Notes under the pieces: model-generated
The model's database searches: none
What the model saw: only the letters and a program-made list of their open reading frames with translations
Told to the model about the DNA's origin: nothing
Program-made: the position numbers and the translations under genes
Shown: positions 17,101-26,281 of the stretch, piece after piece
How positions within the stretch are numbered: the first letter of the stretch is position 1
Layout: every line of letters starts with the position of its first letter
DNA from: Nocardioides potassii
GTDB taxonomy: Bacteria; Actinomycetota; Actinomycetes; Propionibacteriales; Nocardioidaceae
Reading direction: 5' to 3'
NCBI RefSeq assembly: GCF_021648885.1
Contig: NZ_JAKJHZ010000003.1
Coordinates: 186,001 to 250,000, forward strand
DNA: 64,000 bases

Positions 17101-19522
17101 TGCTGACCGGGTCGGTGCCGTCGTTCTCGACGGTGAGCTCGTACTTGAGGATGCCGTTGGTGGCGACCGGCTTGTCAGCGGCCGGCGAGGTCTGGGCCTT
17201 GGCGATCTTGAGCTGGTTGAACGCGCTCTGGTCGGCGCCGCCGGTCCCGACGACGGTGTCCTGGAAGGCGAAGTTGTTGCTCTCGTCGAACTCGGCGATC
17301 GCACTCAGGGGATCCACCCGCACCTCGTTGTGCATGGCCGGCTGGACGAAGCCGGTGGCCTTCAGCTTGATGGTGATCGTGGCGAACTGGTTCTTCGTCG
17401 GCGTCTGCTTGTAGAACTCCTTGTAGGTGCCGTCGAGGTGGCCCCCGACGCAGGTCACCTTGCCGCCGGTCGTGGAGCCGTCGTGGCTGCAGGTGAAGCC
17501 CTGGTCGCCGGACACCGACAGGAACCTCGTCCCGGCGGGCAGCGTGTCCTCGACGCGTACGTCGGTGGCGTCCTGGGTGCCGAGGTTGTCGACGTAGATC
17601 GTGTAGGTCTGCGTGCCGTTGGTCGCGATCGGGTCGAACCCGTCGGGCGGCGGCGGGTAGGCCGGGATGCGGCCGGCGGGGTCGGCGGTGGCCGCGTTCT
17701 TCTTGTCGTACTTGAAGATCGTGAGGTCGATGCCGGTGCTCACCTGGACGCTCGCCGATGCGTTGTTGTTGGTCTCGTCGGCCTCGAAGATCGTGTTCTC
17801 CGGGTCGACGATGACGTTGTTGGTCAGCGGACCGGTGCCCGCCGGCGGGACGACGATGATGGAGAACGTCTCGGTGGTCTCGGGACCGATGCTCGGGTTC
17901 GTGCACGTGAGGGTGTTGCCGCTCCCCAGGACGCAGGCGAAGTCGCTGCCGGCGGCGTTGCTGGACGAGTCGTAGACGACACCGGCCGGCAGCACGTCTC
18001 GTACGACGACCGGTTGCGTCGCGGAGACGCCGCTGTTGCCGACCACGAAGGTGTACTTCAGGCCGCCCGTGCAGAGGTCGCCGGCATCGTCCGACGGCCA
18101 CGAGCGCGCGCAGACCGGGTCTGGCTGCCCTGCCTTGGTGATCGTCAGGTCGTTCTGCGGCTTGACCGTCGTACGCTCCGTCGCGGTGGCGCGGACGCCG
18201 GTGTTCTTGATGTTGGCAGTCGCCGTCGCGGTGTTGATGAGGGTGGTGCCGGCCGGCGCCACGACGGTGCCCCTGACGGTGATGGTCAGGGTGCCGCCGG
18301 GATTGAGGGTGCGGATGCTGCACCGGACCTCGGGCGCGGCGACGGCGCACCCGTTGCCGTTGCCGACGGTGCCGTTGACGACGACCTGGGTCGCCACGAT
18401 GCTTGCGGCCTCGAGGCCCTGGGTGCCGTCGACGACGACGACGTCGTCCGCTCGGGTGCTGGCCTTGTTGGTGACCTGGATCTTGTAGGTCAGCAGCTGG
18501 CCCGGCGCGACGGGGTCGGGACCGGCTCCCGCGAGGACGGCCGGATCGTCGGTCTTGATGATCTCCAGGGAGCCCTGCTGGGGCGCCGCGGTCACTGTCG
18601 TGTTGACGACGGCGGAGGTGTTGTTGAGCTCGTTGCCCTCGGCGATGGTGTTGTCCGGGTCGACGGCGGCGGTGTTGGTCAGTGGTCCGGTCGCGGGCGC
18701 GACGACGTGCAGGCGGATGCTGCCGTTCTGCCCGGCGTTCACGCGACCTCCCGTGCAGGTCACCTTGATCGGTGTGCCCGACGACGTACACGTGAAGAGG
18801 CTCGTGGTGTCCCAGGCGGGCGTCTGCAGGGTCACGCCGGCCGGCAGGGTGTCGACGACCTTGATGTCGTTGGCCAGGGCGGTGCCGATGTTGTTGACGG
18901 TCAGCACGTAGTCGAAGCCCGCGCCGGCGACCACCGTCGAGGGACCGGTCTTGTTGATCGTCAGGTCCGGCAGCGTGCTGCCGGAGCCGCCCTGCACGAG
19001 GGTCTGGTTGCTCGCGTTGGTGGTGAAGTTCTGCGCCGACTTCGTGCCCGTGACGCCGGCGGTGTTGTTGAGGGTGGACCCGGACGGGGCGGTGACCAGG
19101 CCGCGGATGGTGACGGTCCACGTGGCTCCGCCGTTGAGGGTGCCGCCGTTGCAGGAGACGAGCTGGCCGGACTGGGTGCAGGTGCCCTGAGTGGAGGTGA
19201 TGACGTACTGCGGGGTCGCGGGCGGCGACTGGATCGTGCCGACCCCGTTGAGCTGGTCGGTCATGACCAGGTTGGTCAGCTTGGCGCCGCCGGTGTTGGT
19301 CATCGTGATCGTGTAGGTGATCTCGGCCCCGGACGCGACGGGGCTCGGCGACGCGGTGTTGGTCACCGTGATGGGGCTGACCGGATCGGCCGAGGCCGGC
19401 GCCTGGAGCGCTGGCCACACCAGCACTGCGGCGGTGAGGAGGGCGAGCCACCTCGCTCGTCGCGAAGGTCGCGAGCCCGACCGAGACGTACGTACGTGCT
19501 TGTTCCCCAACGCCATGGACAT
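14150..19522 (-). CDS. Giant secreted DUF11-repeat surface protein
   Basis: 1790 residues from ATG 19522, which has GGGAGG six bases upstream; a GTG seven codons earlier is an alternative. A signal peptide (about 1-45, ending PASAD) is followed by roughly a dozen or more DUF11 repeats of about 110-130 residues. Their recurring motifs are YTITVTNxG, VxDxLPAGxxF, FxCxxxGxxVTCTGG and DPxNxIxExxExNN. Each repeat carries a cysteine pair near the ...C...TCTGG positions, likely a disulfide. DUF11 domains are Ig-like and common on cell surfaces. No LPXTG, membrane helix or other anchor follows the last repeat (ends NNNTGGLRVNTYAP), so it is probably released or held by partners. First gene of a three-gene exported operon. 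Confidence 0.9.
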   Translation of the reverse strand: MSMALGNKHVRTSRSGSRPSRRARWLALLTAAVLVWPALQAPASADPVSPITVTNTASPSPVASGAEITYTITMTNTGGAKLTNLVMTDQLNGVGTIQSPPATPQYVITSTQGTCTQSGQLVSCNGGTLNGGATWTVTIRGLVTAPSGSTLNNTAGVTGTKSAQNFTTNASNQTLVQGGSGSTLPDLTINKTGPSTVVAGAGFDYVLTVNNIGTALANDIKVVDTLPAGVTLQTPAWDTTSLFTCTSSGTPIKVTCTGGRVNAGQNGSIRLHVVAPATGPLTNTAAVDPDNTIAEGNELNNTSAVVNTTVTAAPQQGSLEIIKTDDPAVLAGAGPDPVAPGQLLTYKIQVTNKASTRADDVVVVDGTQGLEAASIVATQVVVNGTVGNGNGCAVAAPEVRCSIRTLNPGGTLTITVRGTVVAPAGTTLINTATATANIKNTGVRATATERTTVKPQNDLTITKAGQPDPVCARSWPSDDAGDLCTGGLKYTFVVGNSGVSATQPVVVRDVLPAGVVYDSSSNAAGSDFACVLGSGNTLTCTNPSIGPETTETFSIIVVPPAGTGPLTNNVIVDPENTIFEADETNNNASASVQVSTGIDLTIFKYDKKNAATADPAGRIPAYPPPPDGFDPIATNGTQTYTIYVDNLGTQDATDVRVEDTLPAGTRFLSVSGDQGFTCSHDGSTTGGKVTCVGGHLDGTYKEFYKQTPTKNQFATITIKLKATGFVQPAMHNEVRVDPLSAIAEFDESNNFAFQDTVVGTGGADQSAFNQLKIAKAQTSPAADKPVATNGILKYELTVENDGTDPVSNVVVKDFLPTGARFISAKDTDPGPGTTDAFFCTHDGSATGGTITCTGGDFSGTVNTIPDTGGAGTVPLTRKIEVVVYAPDVPGTYTNTAKVDPDDVVPEGNEFDNTAQAQTVVKTAGDGGLNSFVQLTIDKSATAQVGTSSVITYTLDVSNTGTNPAFGVTVRDVLPAGTQFISAEETSLAGPATRFSCSESGGTVTCTGATLSGTTVTASGAPTTRTITIKAFSPTRPGNVSNTAVVDPANAIPEGDETDNQDSATTKVVVGAGFIDLRIQKCDTAITTGCASDVNEFKSGDEIAYQIEVSNAGTDPAFQVVVRDALPAGLTYVSSKDVLGGDGAFLCGESGGVVTCTGGTLDGSDDLVPGLPTTRMIRIVVRAPQVRQQTYINQAAVDPFNAIAESNEINNTASDTLNVSSPYNLTIDKDGPTTAQQNNTEDYVITVTNKKAAVDDVVVRDPLPVGLIPLGVEATGNFTCEISPTNVVECVGDMAGNDATATITVHVFITQDGGTLDNEACVDPDDAVVEELENDNCKTKTTAIRPFSPNISVQKSASAGTVSVGATLEYTISVSNTGDAKSAQFEVTDELPADVSIIGDPTATNGLATCTHDGSATGGTVTCDVTGGLSPGQSTVITIQTKVEDTASGALVNTAEANGGSAVAFDPAAPCDVADACEDETPTNVSNNTDSVTTNLGGAAIDLVVGDITDAFDPVATSDEVIYTATVTNAGTQDAKASDGNGVVVKVDLPTQGMTLVSVLGSQGFACSITNANALATCTGDLLAGQSTTITAKLIVGAAAPGKLTVSMTADPLDAITETDEANNTQTETTTVTHDECTACVDLELGQIIATPNPIPDNSDVTYKFTVTNIGDQPAVPTGSNRITIAIDLDRTANELKAPWTADATNGFTCAAYPFFGSGVGQSLANPEIICTGPAAGLAAAQGTTVTVKAHADTASPSSYVDFDVAVASGGVIEAETNNNTGGLRVNTYAP

Positions 19523-19823
19523 GGCCGACCTCCCGGAAGGCACGCGCCCCTCCGGAACGTGCCACCGGTCAGTTCAGACCTCGCCTCTGCGGGTGGTCAA
19601 CGTTGCCGTGACGAGTGTTGACATCGTTGGTGGCGAGGCGTAATACGGGAGGGCCGTCGGGGGCACCGGATTCCGACGGCCTGTGGTGTGCCCGGACACC
19701 TCGTCGTCTGCCACAGAAAGTTGACTGTCGGGACTAGACCGACCGGTGCGGACGGCTAGACCGCGGTGGCCGACGCCGGGCCGGCGCCTCGAAGGACGCC
19801 GGCCCGGCACACACCGCGGCAGG
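19523..19823. other. Intergenic region between DUF11 and MMPL genes
   Basis: About 300 bases on the minus strand between two non-coupled genes. The right part holds the strong hairpin listed separately as the MMPL terminator. The left part, near 19523-19700, should contain the promoter of the DUF11 operon; I saw no unmistakable promoter boxes. No coding sequence is supported here. Confidence 0.5.
19775..19808 (-). terminator. Perfect 12-bp hairpin terminator after the MMPL gene
   Basis: GCCGGGCCGGCG at 19775-19786 pairs exactly with CGCCGGCCCGGC at 19797-19808 across a 10-base loop, of which CCT/AGG can extend the stem. It begins 15 bases beyond the MMPL stop. There is no clear U-tract, which is common for actinobacterial terminators. 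Confidence 0.8.
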
Positions 19824-21950
19824 TCAGACCCCGACGAGCTCCCGCTCGTCGGCCGGCTCCTCCTCGAGCTCGGCTTCCACCCGCACCGTCGGGAGCAGGC
19901 GGTCGAGCCAGGCCGGCAGCCACCAGTTCCAGTGCCCGAGCAGCGACATCGTTGCGGGCACGAGCACCATCCGGACCAGGGTCGCGTCGAGCAGGATCGC
20001 GACGGCCATGCCGAGGCCGAGCTGCTTGACGACCACGTCACCCTCGCTGGCGAAGCCGAGGAAGACGACCATCATGATCGCGGCCGCGGAGGTGATCACC
20101 CGGCCGGTGGCCGAGAGGCCCCGGACCACGCTGCCGCGTGGGTCGCCGGTGCGGAGGTAGTCCTCCCGGATCCGGGAGAGCAGGAACACCTCGTAGTCCA
20201 TCGACAGTCCGAACAGGATCGCGAACATCAGGATCGGCATCCAGCTCGACAGCGGCATCGAGCGGTCGACCCCCAGCAGGTCGGAGCCCCAGCCCCACTG
20301 GAAGACCGCGACGAGCACGCCGTAGGCCGCGCTGATCGACAGCAGGTTCATCGCGGCGGCCTTGAGCGGCACCAGCACCGAGCGGAACATCACGCCGAGC
20401 AGGAGCACCGAGACTCCGACCACGAAGGCGATCACCACCCACAGTCGCTGCTGCAGCATCTCGGAGATGTCGGAGAAGAACGGCGTCCACCCGGTGACCT
20501 CCGCGCCGTCCGGCAGGGCCTGGCGCAGGTCGGAGACGAGCGCCGAGGTCCGCTGGTCGGTCGGCCCGAAGGTCGGCTCTGCGGTGACGATCGCGAGCTC
20601 GCCGTCGGGGGTCACCACGGCCGGCGCGACGGCGGCGATGCGGTCGTCCGAGGCGAGCGTCGAGACGACCTCGTCGGTGACGCCGTCGGCGGTCGGGACG
20701 ACGACGGTGACGGGGCCGTTGGTCCCGGGGCCGTACTCCTCCGCGACGATGTCGTACGCCTGGCGCGTGGTGTTGTCGGCCGGCTGGTTGCTCGCGTCGC
20801 TCGGCCAGGTGTGCATGTCGAGCACCGGCGCGGCGAGCACGAGCAGGACACCCAGGCTGGCCAGCGCCCACGGCAGCGGCGTACGACCGACGCGGGCGGC
20901 CCACCGACCGGTGAGCGGCTGCGTCGTGCGCTCCGGGCGGCCGCGACGGACGCGTCGGGGAAGCAGCTTGCGGCCGCCGAGCCGGCAGAGCGCCGGGACC
21001 AGGGTGAGGGCAGCGGTCGCGACGAACACGACCGCGATCGCCGTCGCGAGCCCGAAGGCGTCGTACGTCGTCAGGCCGGCGAGGCGCAGGCCCATGAGCG
21101 AGACGAGCACGGTCACCGCGGCGAGGACCACCGAGCGGCCCGACGTGGCGACCGCGCGAGCGGCGGCCTCGATCGGCGAGAGCCCCAGGCGGAGGTTCTC
21201 GACGTGACGGGTGACGAGCAGCAGGGCGTAGTCGATGCCGACGCCGAGGCCGACCATGGACGCGACCATCGGGGCTGACGGGCTGACCGCCATGGTCGCG
21301 GCCAGCAGGCCGATCCCTGCGCTGCCGCCGGCGAGGCCGGCGATGGCGATGCCGATGGGGAGACCGGCGCCCACGGCGGAGCCGAGAGCGATGACGAGGA
21401 TGAGCAGGGCGAAGACGACGCCGACGATCTCACCCGTGCCGCCGATCGGCTCGCCCGCGGTGTCCGGCAGGTCGCCGCCGAGCTCGACCTGGAGGCCGGT
21501 GTCGATCGTCGGGGCGATCGCGCCCTCGAGCGGCTCGGTGTTGGCCATCAGGTCGGGGTGGGTGACGGGCTGGTCGTACTCGACGGTGAGGATCGCGGTG
21601 TCACCATCCTCGCTGAGGCGCGGCGGGCTGACGGACGCGACGTGCTCCAGGTCGAGCAGGCGATCGGTGAGCCGGCCGACCTCGGCGGTCGCCAGGGGCT
21701 CACCCGATCCGTCGTGCACGATCACGCGGGCGCTGGCGTAGCCGCCGACCCCGTGCTCGCGGAGGGTGTCGATGCCCTGCTGGGCACGGGCGCCCGGCAC
21801 GTCCCAGTCGTCGCGCATCGGGGCGCCGAAGGCCCACGAGAGCGTCGAGACGGTCGCGAGGACCAGGACCCACGCGCCGAGGACGCGCCAGGGATGGGCG
21901 GCGGACGAGCGTCCGAGCCGGTAGAGGAACGAGGGCGACTGCGTGGACAT
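19824..21950 (-). CDS. MMPL-family (RND-type) membrane transporter
   Basis: 708 residues from ATG 21950, which has AGGAG seven bases upstream; a longer reading adds 29 non-conserved residues. It has the MMPL layout: one N-terminal helix (~25-45), a large extracellular domain, five helices (~180-360), a second extracellular loop (~390-530) and five or six C-terminal helices. GLGVGIDYALLLVTR and FGLSMDYEVFLLSRIRED are the duplicated acidic motifs of the proton-relay helix. Proteins of this family export lipids or drugs by proton motive force; the substrate cannot be told from sequence. The SARP-type regulator gene lies 101 bases upstream on the same strand and may control it. Confidence 0.93.
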   Translation of the reverse strand: MSTQSPSFLYRLGRSSAAHPWRVLGAWVLVLATVSTLSWAFGAPMRDDWDVPGARAQQGIDTLREHGVGGYASARVIVHDGSGEPLATAEVGRLTDRLLDLEHVASVSPPRLSEDGDTAILTVEYDQPVTHPDLMANTEPLEGAIAPTIDTGLQVELGGDLPDTAGEPIGGTGEIVGVVFALLILVIALGSAVGAGLPIGIAIAGLAGGSAGIGLLAATMAVSPSAPMVASMVGLGVGIDYALLLVTRHVENLRLGLSPIEAAARAVATSGRSVVLAAVTVLVSLMGLRLAGLTTYDAFGLATAIAVVFVATAALTLVPALCRLGGRKLLPRRVRRGRPERTTQPLTGRWAARVGRTPLPWALASLGVLLVLAAPVLDMHTWPSDASNQPADNTTRQAYDIVAEEYGPGTNGPVTVVVPTADGVTDEVVSTLASDDRIAAVAPAVVTPDGELAIVTAEPTFGPTDQRTSALVSDLRQALPDGAEVTGWTPFFSDISEMLQQRLWVVIAFVVGVSVLLLGVMFRSVLVPLKAAAMNLLSISAAYGVLVAVFQWGWGSDLLGVDRSMPLSSWMPILMFAILFGLSMDYEVFLLSRIREDYLRTGDPRGSVVRGLSATGRVITSAAAIMMVVFLGFASEGDVVVKQLGLGMAVAILLDATLVRMVLVPATMSLLGHWNWWLPAWLDRLLPTVRVEAELEEEPADERELVGV

Positions 21951-22051
21951 GGTGGGACTCCTGCGGGATGCGGTGTGCTGACACCGAGCACGCTGTCGCC
22001 TGCCTCTTGAGGGCGGCTTGGACCCGGCTTGCGCCACGGACCCAAGACGGG

Positions 22052-25000
22052 TCAGATGCCGAGCTGCCTGCGTCGCTCAGCGAGCCACGCGGCGTACGCC
22101 TCGAAGCCCCACTCCTCGGCCTGGGCGTCCGCGCGGTCCGCGGCCTCGGCCGCCTCGACCGAACGGCCCGTCGTCGCCAGGGCGAGCGCGAGGTAGCCGT
22201 CCACCGGCCCCATGACGGTCGAGATGCCGCTGACGGCGATCCGACCGCTGAGGGGTTCGAGCAGCTCGACCATCCGCGACGCGAGGCGTACGTCGCCCGC
22301 CACCGCAGCGGCTTCCGCCAGCGTGCTCCACGTGCTGGTGCTGCTCCAGTTGTCGACCCGGTGCCGGAGCGGGTGCGCGAGCTGGGCGCGCAGCTGGTCG
22401 GGGTCGCCGGCACGGGCCAGGGCGAGAACGAGGACGTCGGCTGCCAGGTCGTTGTCGGCGATCGCCATCGCCTGCCGGATGGGCTCGATGACCTCGCCGA
22501 TGCCCTCGTCCCACGTGTGCGAGACGAGGTGGATGCCCATCAGGTGGAGGGCCTCGTTGGCGGGGTTGCGGCGCGGGCGCAGTGCGTGGAGCTCGGTGAG
22601 CAGCTGCCCGATGCGGGCCTCGTCGCGCCGCATCGAGGCGAGGCTGAGCTCAGTCCAGGCGAGGGCGAGGCGGGCGTAGGAGTTGCGGCGCCGGGAAGCG
22701 AGCCTGCTCGTGGCGGCTGCCTGGCGGACGTGCTCCTCCCGGTCCCCGATCTCCAGCAGGCTGCCCGTCAGCAGCACCGAGGCGACCACCTCGGCGTCGG
22801 GGTCGCCCGCCCCGCGGGTGGCGTCGAGGCACTCACGCGCCAGCGCGAGCCGCAGGTCGAGGTGGGCGGGCGTCCACACGGCCTTCCACGCCGTCTGCGT
22901 GGCCCAGCCGAGCAGGTCGAGGTCGCCCGTGCGCCGCGCCATGGCGACGCCCTCGTCGACGAGCGCGGTCACCTCGGCCTGCGCCGAGGGGTCGTAGTAG
23001 AGGAGCGCTGCGAGCGCGAGCATCACCCGGCAACGGTCGGCCGAGTCGCCCGGTGGGAGCTGCGCCAGCGCCCACCGGAGGTCGTCGATGGTGTCCTCGG
23101 GCACCTCGTTCCACTGCTGGGGCATCCACACCGAGCCGTCGGTGGCGGCGGCCGCTGCCGCAGCGAGCCGGGACAGGTCCTCCTCCCGGCGGGCGAGCGC
23201 GATGGCCTCCTCGGCGCACGGCAGGACCTGGTCCCACTCCGCGTTGGGTCGGAGGTCGTGGGCCCGCGTGAGCAGCAGGTCGATGAGCTCCGTCACGGTG
23301 CCGAGGGGATCGCGGCGGTGGGCGTCGATCGCCGCCGCGACCAGCTGCTCGGCCTCGACCCAGGAGAACGTACGACGTGCGTGGGTGGCGGCGTGTGCCG
23401 CTGCCCGCCACGCCCGCCCGGCATGGGTGGGACCCGCGGCGAGCCAGTGACGGGCCAGCTCGGCCTCGCGCTCCTCGCGACCGACCAGGCCGCCGACGAG
23501 CGCCTCGTCGTCGAGGGTGTGTGCGACCTGCGCGTGGAGCCTGGCGAGCCGCGAGGGGCTCGCGGTCGTCACCACCGCGTCGCGGGTGAGGGCGTGGGTG
23601 AAGGCGACGGTCCCGGCCTCCGGGTCCTCGAGCAGGCCGGCCGCACGGGCGGGGGTGAGGACGTCGTCCACCACGTCCGCGGACTTGCCGGCCACGGCGG
23701 CGAGGAGGTCGAGCGAGAACCTCCTGCCCAGGACCGCGGCGAGGAGCAGCAGCTCCCGGGTGGTGTCGGGCAGGTCCTGCAACCGTCGCACGATGACGTC
23801 CCGGACGCTCGAGGGCAGCGAGGCGCTGTCGCGCGTGCCGAGCCGGGCGAGCTCGACGAGGAAGTACGGGTTGCCCCCCGAGCGCGCGTGCCACTCGGCC
23901 ACGACGTCGGCCGCGACCTCGGTCCCGGCGACCGAGTCGACGAGGGTGTGGGCGTCACGGGCGTCCAGGCCGTCCAGGTCGAGGCGGGTCGCGTGGTGGC
24001 GGGCCAGCTCCTCGCCCACCTCGGCGAGGTCGCCGACCGGCTCGGGCCGCGCGCGGCGGGTGAGGAGGAGCGCGAGGCGGTGTCCCGGGCGCGCGCCCGA
24101 CACGAGGTGTCGTATGACCTTGAGCGAGGCGGTGTCGGCCCAGTGGAGGTCCTCCAGCACGAGGAGGACCGGCTGCTCGGTGGCGCGCGACACGACCTCG
24201 TGGACCAGGGTCTGACGGGCGAGGAAGGCCCCCTGCTCCGTGCCGTCGTCGCCGCCGCTCGGGGATCCGGACAACAGCCGGTCGACCTCGGGGTCGAGAT
24301 CACCGTCGGCCAGCTCGCGCAGCGCCTGGCTCCACGGCCACAGGCTCGGGGCGCCGTCGTCCTGCGAGCAGCGTCCGGTGGCGACGCGGAAGCCGCGTTC
24401 GCGAGCTGCCTCCGAGACCCGCGAGACCAGGCGTGACTTGCCGATGCCGGGCTCGCCGACCAGGACAGCGGTCGAGGGCGTGCCGGCCTCCGCGCGCTGG
24501 AGCACGTCGAGCAACGCCGCTTCCTCGGCTTCCCTGCCGACCGTCGCCCAGTCCGTCGACGGCACAGCCGGAGCGACAGCGGAAGAGGTCGAAGGCGCGG
24601 TGACGACGGGCGCACGGAGCCACTGGTGCAGCGCCGGGTCCTGGACGAGCACGGCCTGCTCGAGGTCGCGCAGCTCCTGGCCGGGGTCCAGGCCGAGCTC
24701 GTCCGCCAGCACCGACCGGATGTGGCGCAAGGCCGTGAGCGCGTCGGCCTGCCGCCCGGAGCGGGTCAGGGCGAGGGCGTGCAGGGCCCAGAGCCGCTCC
24801 CGGAGCGGGTACCGCGTGGTCGCCTCCTCGGTCGCCGCGACCACGACGGCGTGGTCACCGAGGGCGAGGAGCCCCAGGACCCTGGCCTCCTCGGCGTCCA
24901 CACGGAGCTGGTCGAGCGCGGTGCGTTCGAGGACGACCGCCGGCTCGTCGGGCAGGTCGGCGTAGGCCTCACCCGTCCAGAGCCCCAGCAGCTCCTCGAC

Positions 25001-25444
25001 CCGGTCGACGTGCTGGGCGACCCGGTCGCGCGTCGGCCAGTCCGCCCCGGTGCCGGTGGTCAGCTGCGAGGCAAGCGGCGCCAGCTGCCGTCCGAGCGCT
25101 CGTACCTCGTCCGCGAACCTGTGGGCGTCGACCCTGTCGCGTCCGAGCGCGAGACGGTAGCCGTGGTCGCTGGTGAGCAGGACCCGCGGCTTCTCCCGCG
25201 GACCGAGCCCCGGCTCGAGCACCCGACGCAGGCCGGAGAGGTAGGAGTGCAGGGTGCCGTGCGCCCCGCGCGGCGGGTCCTCGCCCCACACCAGACGGGC
25301 GAGCGCGTCGGGGGCCACGTCCCCACCCAGGCGCAACGCCAGCGCCGCGAGCACCGAGCGCGGCTTGCGGGCACCGACGTCGACGGTGGCCGCCGGGTCG
25401 TCCCCCAGCGCCACCTGGCTCGTCCCGAGCACACGGACCCACAC
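22052..25444 (-). CDS. AfsR/SARP-type transcriptional activator with AAA ATPase and TPR-like region
   Basis: 1130 residues from GTG 25444 (protein begins MWVRVLGTSQVALG, as is usual for the family). Order: OmpR-like winged helix (~1-95, with ARKPRSVLAALALRLGG and LHSYLSGLRRVLEP), bacterial transcriptional activation domain (~100-240), and an AAA ATPase with Walker A LVGEPGIGKS near 335 and Walker B LVLEDLHWADT near 428. A long helical-repeat sensor region follows to the C-terminus. There is no C-terminal LuxR helix-turn-helix. Such regulators bind direct repeats near promoters of secondary-metabolism or stress genes. It is divergent from the hemerythrin gene and upstream of the MMPL gene; either could be a target. 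Confidence 0.92.
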   Translation of the reverse strand: MWVRVLGTSQVALGDDPAATVDVGARKPRSVLAALALRLGGDVAPDALARLVWGEDPPRGAHGTLHSYLSGLRRVLEPGLGPREKPRVLLTSDHGYRLALGRDRVDAHRFADEVRALGRQLAPLASQLTTGTGADWPTRDRVAQHVDRVEELLGLWTGEAYADLPDEPAVVLERTALDQLRVDAEEARVLGLLALGDHAVVVAATEEATTRYPLRERLWALHALALTRSGRQADALTALRHIRSVLADELGLDPGQELRDLEQAVLVQDPALHQWLRAPVVTAPSTSSAVAPAVPSTDWATVGREAEEAALLDVLQRAEAGTPSTAVLVGEPGIGKSRLVSRVSEAARERGFRVATGRCSQDDGAPSLWPWSQALRELADGDLDPEVDRLLSGSPSGGDDGTEQGAFLARQTLVHEVVSRATEQPVLLVLEDLHWADTASLKVIRHLVSGARPGHRLALLLTRRARPEPVGDLAEVGEELARHHATRLDLDGLDARDAHTLVDSVAGTEVAADVVAEWHARSGGNPYFLVELARLGTRDSASLPSSVRDVIVRRLQDLPDTTRELLLLAAVLGRRFSLDLLAAVAGKSADVVDDVLTPARAAGLLEDPEAGTVAFTHALTRDAVVTTASPSRLARLHAQVAHTLDDEALVGGLVGREEREAELARHWLAAGPTHAGRAWRAAAHAATHARRTFSWVEAEQLVAAAIDAHRRDPLGTVTELIDLLLTRAHDLRPNAEWDQVLPCAEEAIALARREEDLSRLAAAAAAATDGSVWMPQQWNEVPEDTIDDLRWALAQLPPGDSADRCRVMLALAALLYYDPSAQAEVTALVDEGVAMARRTGDLDLLGWATQTAWKAVWTPAHLDLRLALARECLDATRGAGDPDAEVVASVLLTGSLLEIGDREEHVRQAAATSRLASRRRNSYARLALAWTELSLASMRRDEARIGQLLTELHALRPRRNPANEALHLMGIHLVSHTWDEGIGEVIEPIRQAMAIADNDLAADVLVLALARAGDPDQLRAQLAHPLRHRVDNWSSTSTWSTLAEAAAVAGDVRLASRMVELLEPLSGRIAVSGISTVMGPVDGYLALALATTGRSVEAAEAADRADAQAEEWGFEAYAAWLAERRRQLGI

Positions 25445-25539
25445 GCGCAGCAACGTAGCGCCCGGCGACCCAAGTCGCTCTGGAGTCGGTCTCAAGAGTC
25501 GGGGGAGATCGTCGGATCCCACCGACCAGAGGAGAGGCC

Positions 25540-26271
25540 ATGACCGACCACGAGACCGACCCGACGACCCACCGACCGCAGCTCACCCTGCCGCGCCAGG
25601 CGCACACCGCCGAAGGCCCGCACGACCAGACCGGGATGTACGTCATGCACCACGCCCTGCGCCGCGACTTCGTGCGCTTCACCGCCGCCGTCGAGGCCAC
25701 GCCCGTGTCGGAGCGCGACGTCTGGGTCGCGCTCGAGCGGCGCTGGGTGGAGATGGCGGAGGTGCTGCACCACCACCACTCCGCCGAGGACGCCCACCTG
25801 TGGCCGCTGCTGCTGAGCCACGCGGAGGCCGATGGCGACGAGGAGGGCGTGCGCCTGCTCGCCGACATGGAGGCCGAGCACGCCGACGTCGACCCCGCCC
25901 TGCACCACGTCCAGGAGGCGTTCGCGGCGATGGCCGCGCACCCGTGCGCCGACCACCGCAACGCACTGGAGATCCGGCTCGCCGCTGCGCACGAGCTCCT
26001 GCTCGACCACCTCGCCCACGAGGAGACCTACGCCCTGCCGATGCTGCAGCGCACCCTCAGCGTCGAGGAGAACACGGCGTTCGAGAAGTCGATCGAGAAG
26101 GCCTACCCGCTCAGCACGATCCCCTTCGTCCTGCCGTGGGCGATGGACGGACTCCCCGCCGATGTCCGCGAGCGGATGATGGAGTCGACCCCGCCGGGCT
26201 ACGGCCTGCTGCTGCGGCTGCTCCGGCCCCGCTTCGAGCGCGGCGAGCGCCGTGCGTTCCGGTTCGCCTGA
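25540..26271 (+). CDS. Hemerythrin-like HHE cation-binding protein
   Basis: 243 residues. The four-helix hemerythrin domain is shown by the spaced ligands MHHALRRDF, LHHHHSAEDAHLWP, EHADVDPALHH and DHLAHEETYALP between residues ~30 and 170. The C-terminal ~70 residues extend beyond the usual domain (PFVLPWAMDGLPADVRERM) as in actinobacterial relatives. Predicted to bind a di-iron centre and sense or store oxygen or NO. ATG 25540 has AGAGGAGAGG just upstream. It diverges from the SARP-type regulator and precedes a membrane-protein gene by 10 bases, probably in one transcript. Confidence 0.92.
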   Translation: MTDHETDPTTHRPQLTLPRQAHTAEGPHDQTGMYVMHHALRRDFVRFTAAVEATPVSERDVWVALERRWVEMAEVLHHHHSAEDAHLWPLLLSHAEADGDEEGVRLLADMEAEHADVDPALHHVQEAFAAMAAHPCADHRNALEIRLAAAHELLLDHLAHEETYALPMLQRTLSVEENTAFEKSIEKAYPLSTIPFVLPWAMDGLPADVRERMMESTPPGYGLLLRLLRPRFERGERRAFRFA

Positions 26272-26281
26272 GCGGCCTGCG

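Noticed and set aside
14030..19621. Two long plus-strand open frames (821 and 873 codons) opposite the DUF11 gene
   Set aside because: They are antisense to a repeat protein with clear signal peptide and DUF11 motifs; translations are Arg/Gly/Val-rich without domains, a usual high-GC shadow.
21968..24436. 822-codon plus-strand open frame opposite the SARP gene
   Set aside because: The SARP/AAA motifs on the other strand are unambiguous; this frame has none.
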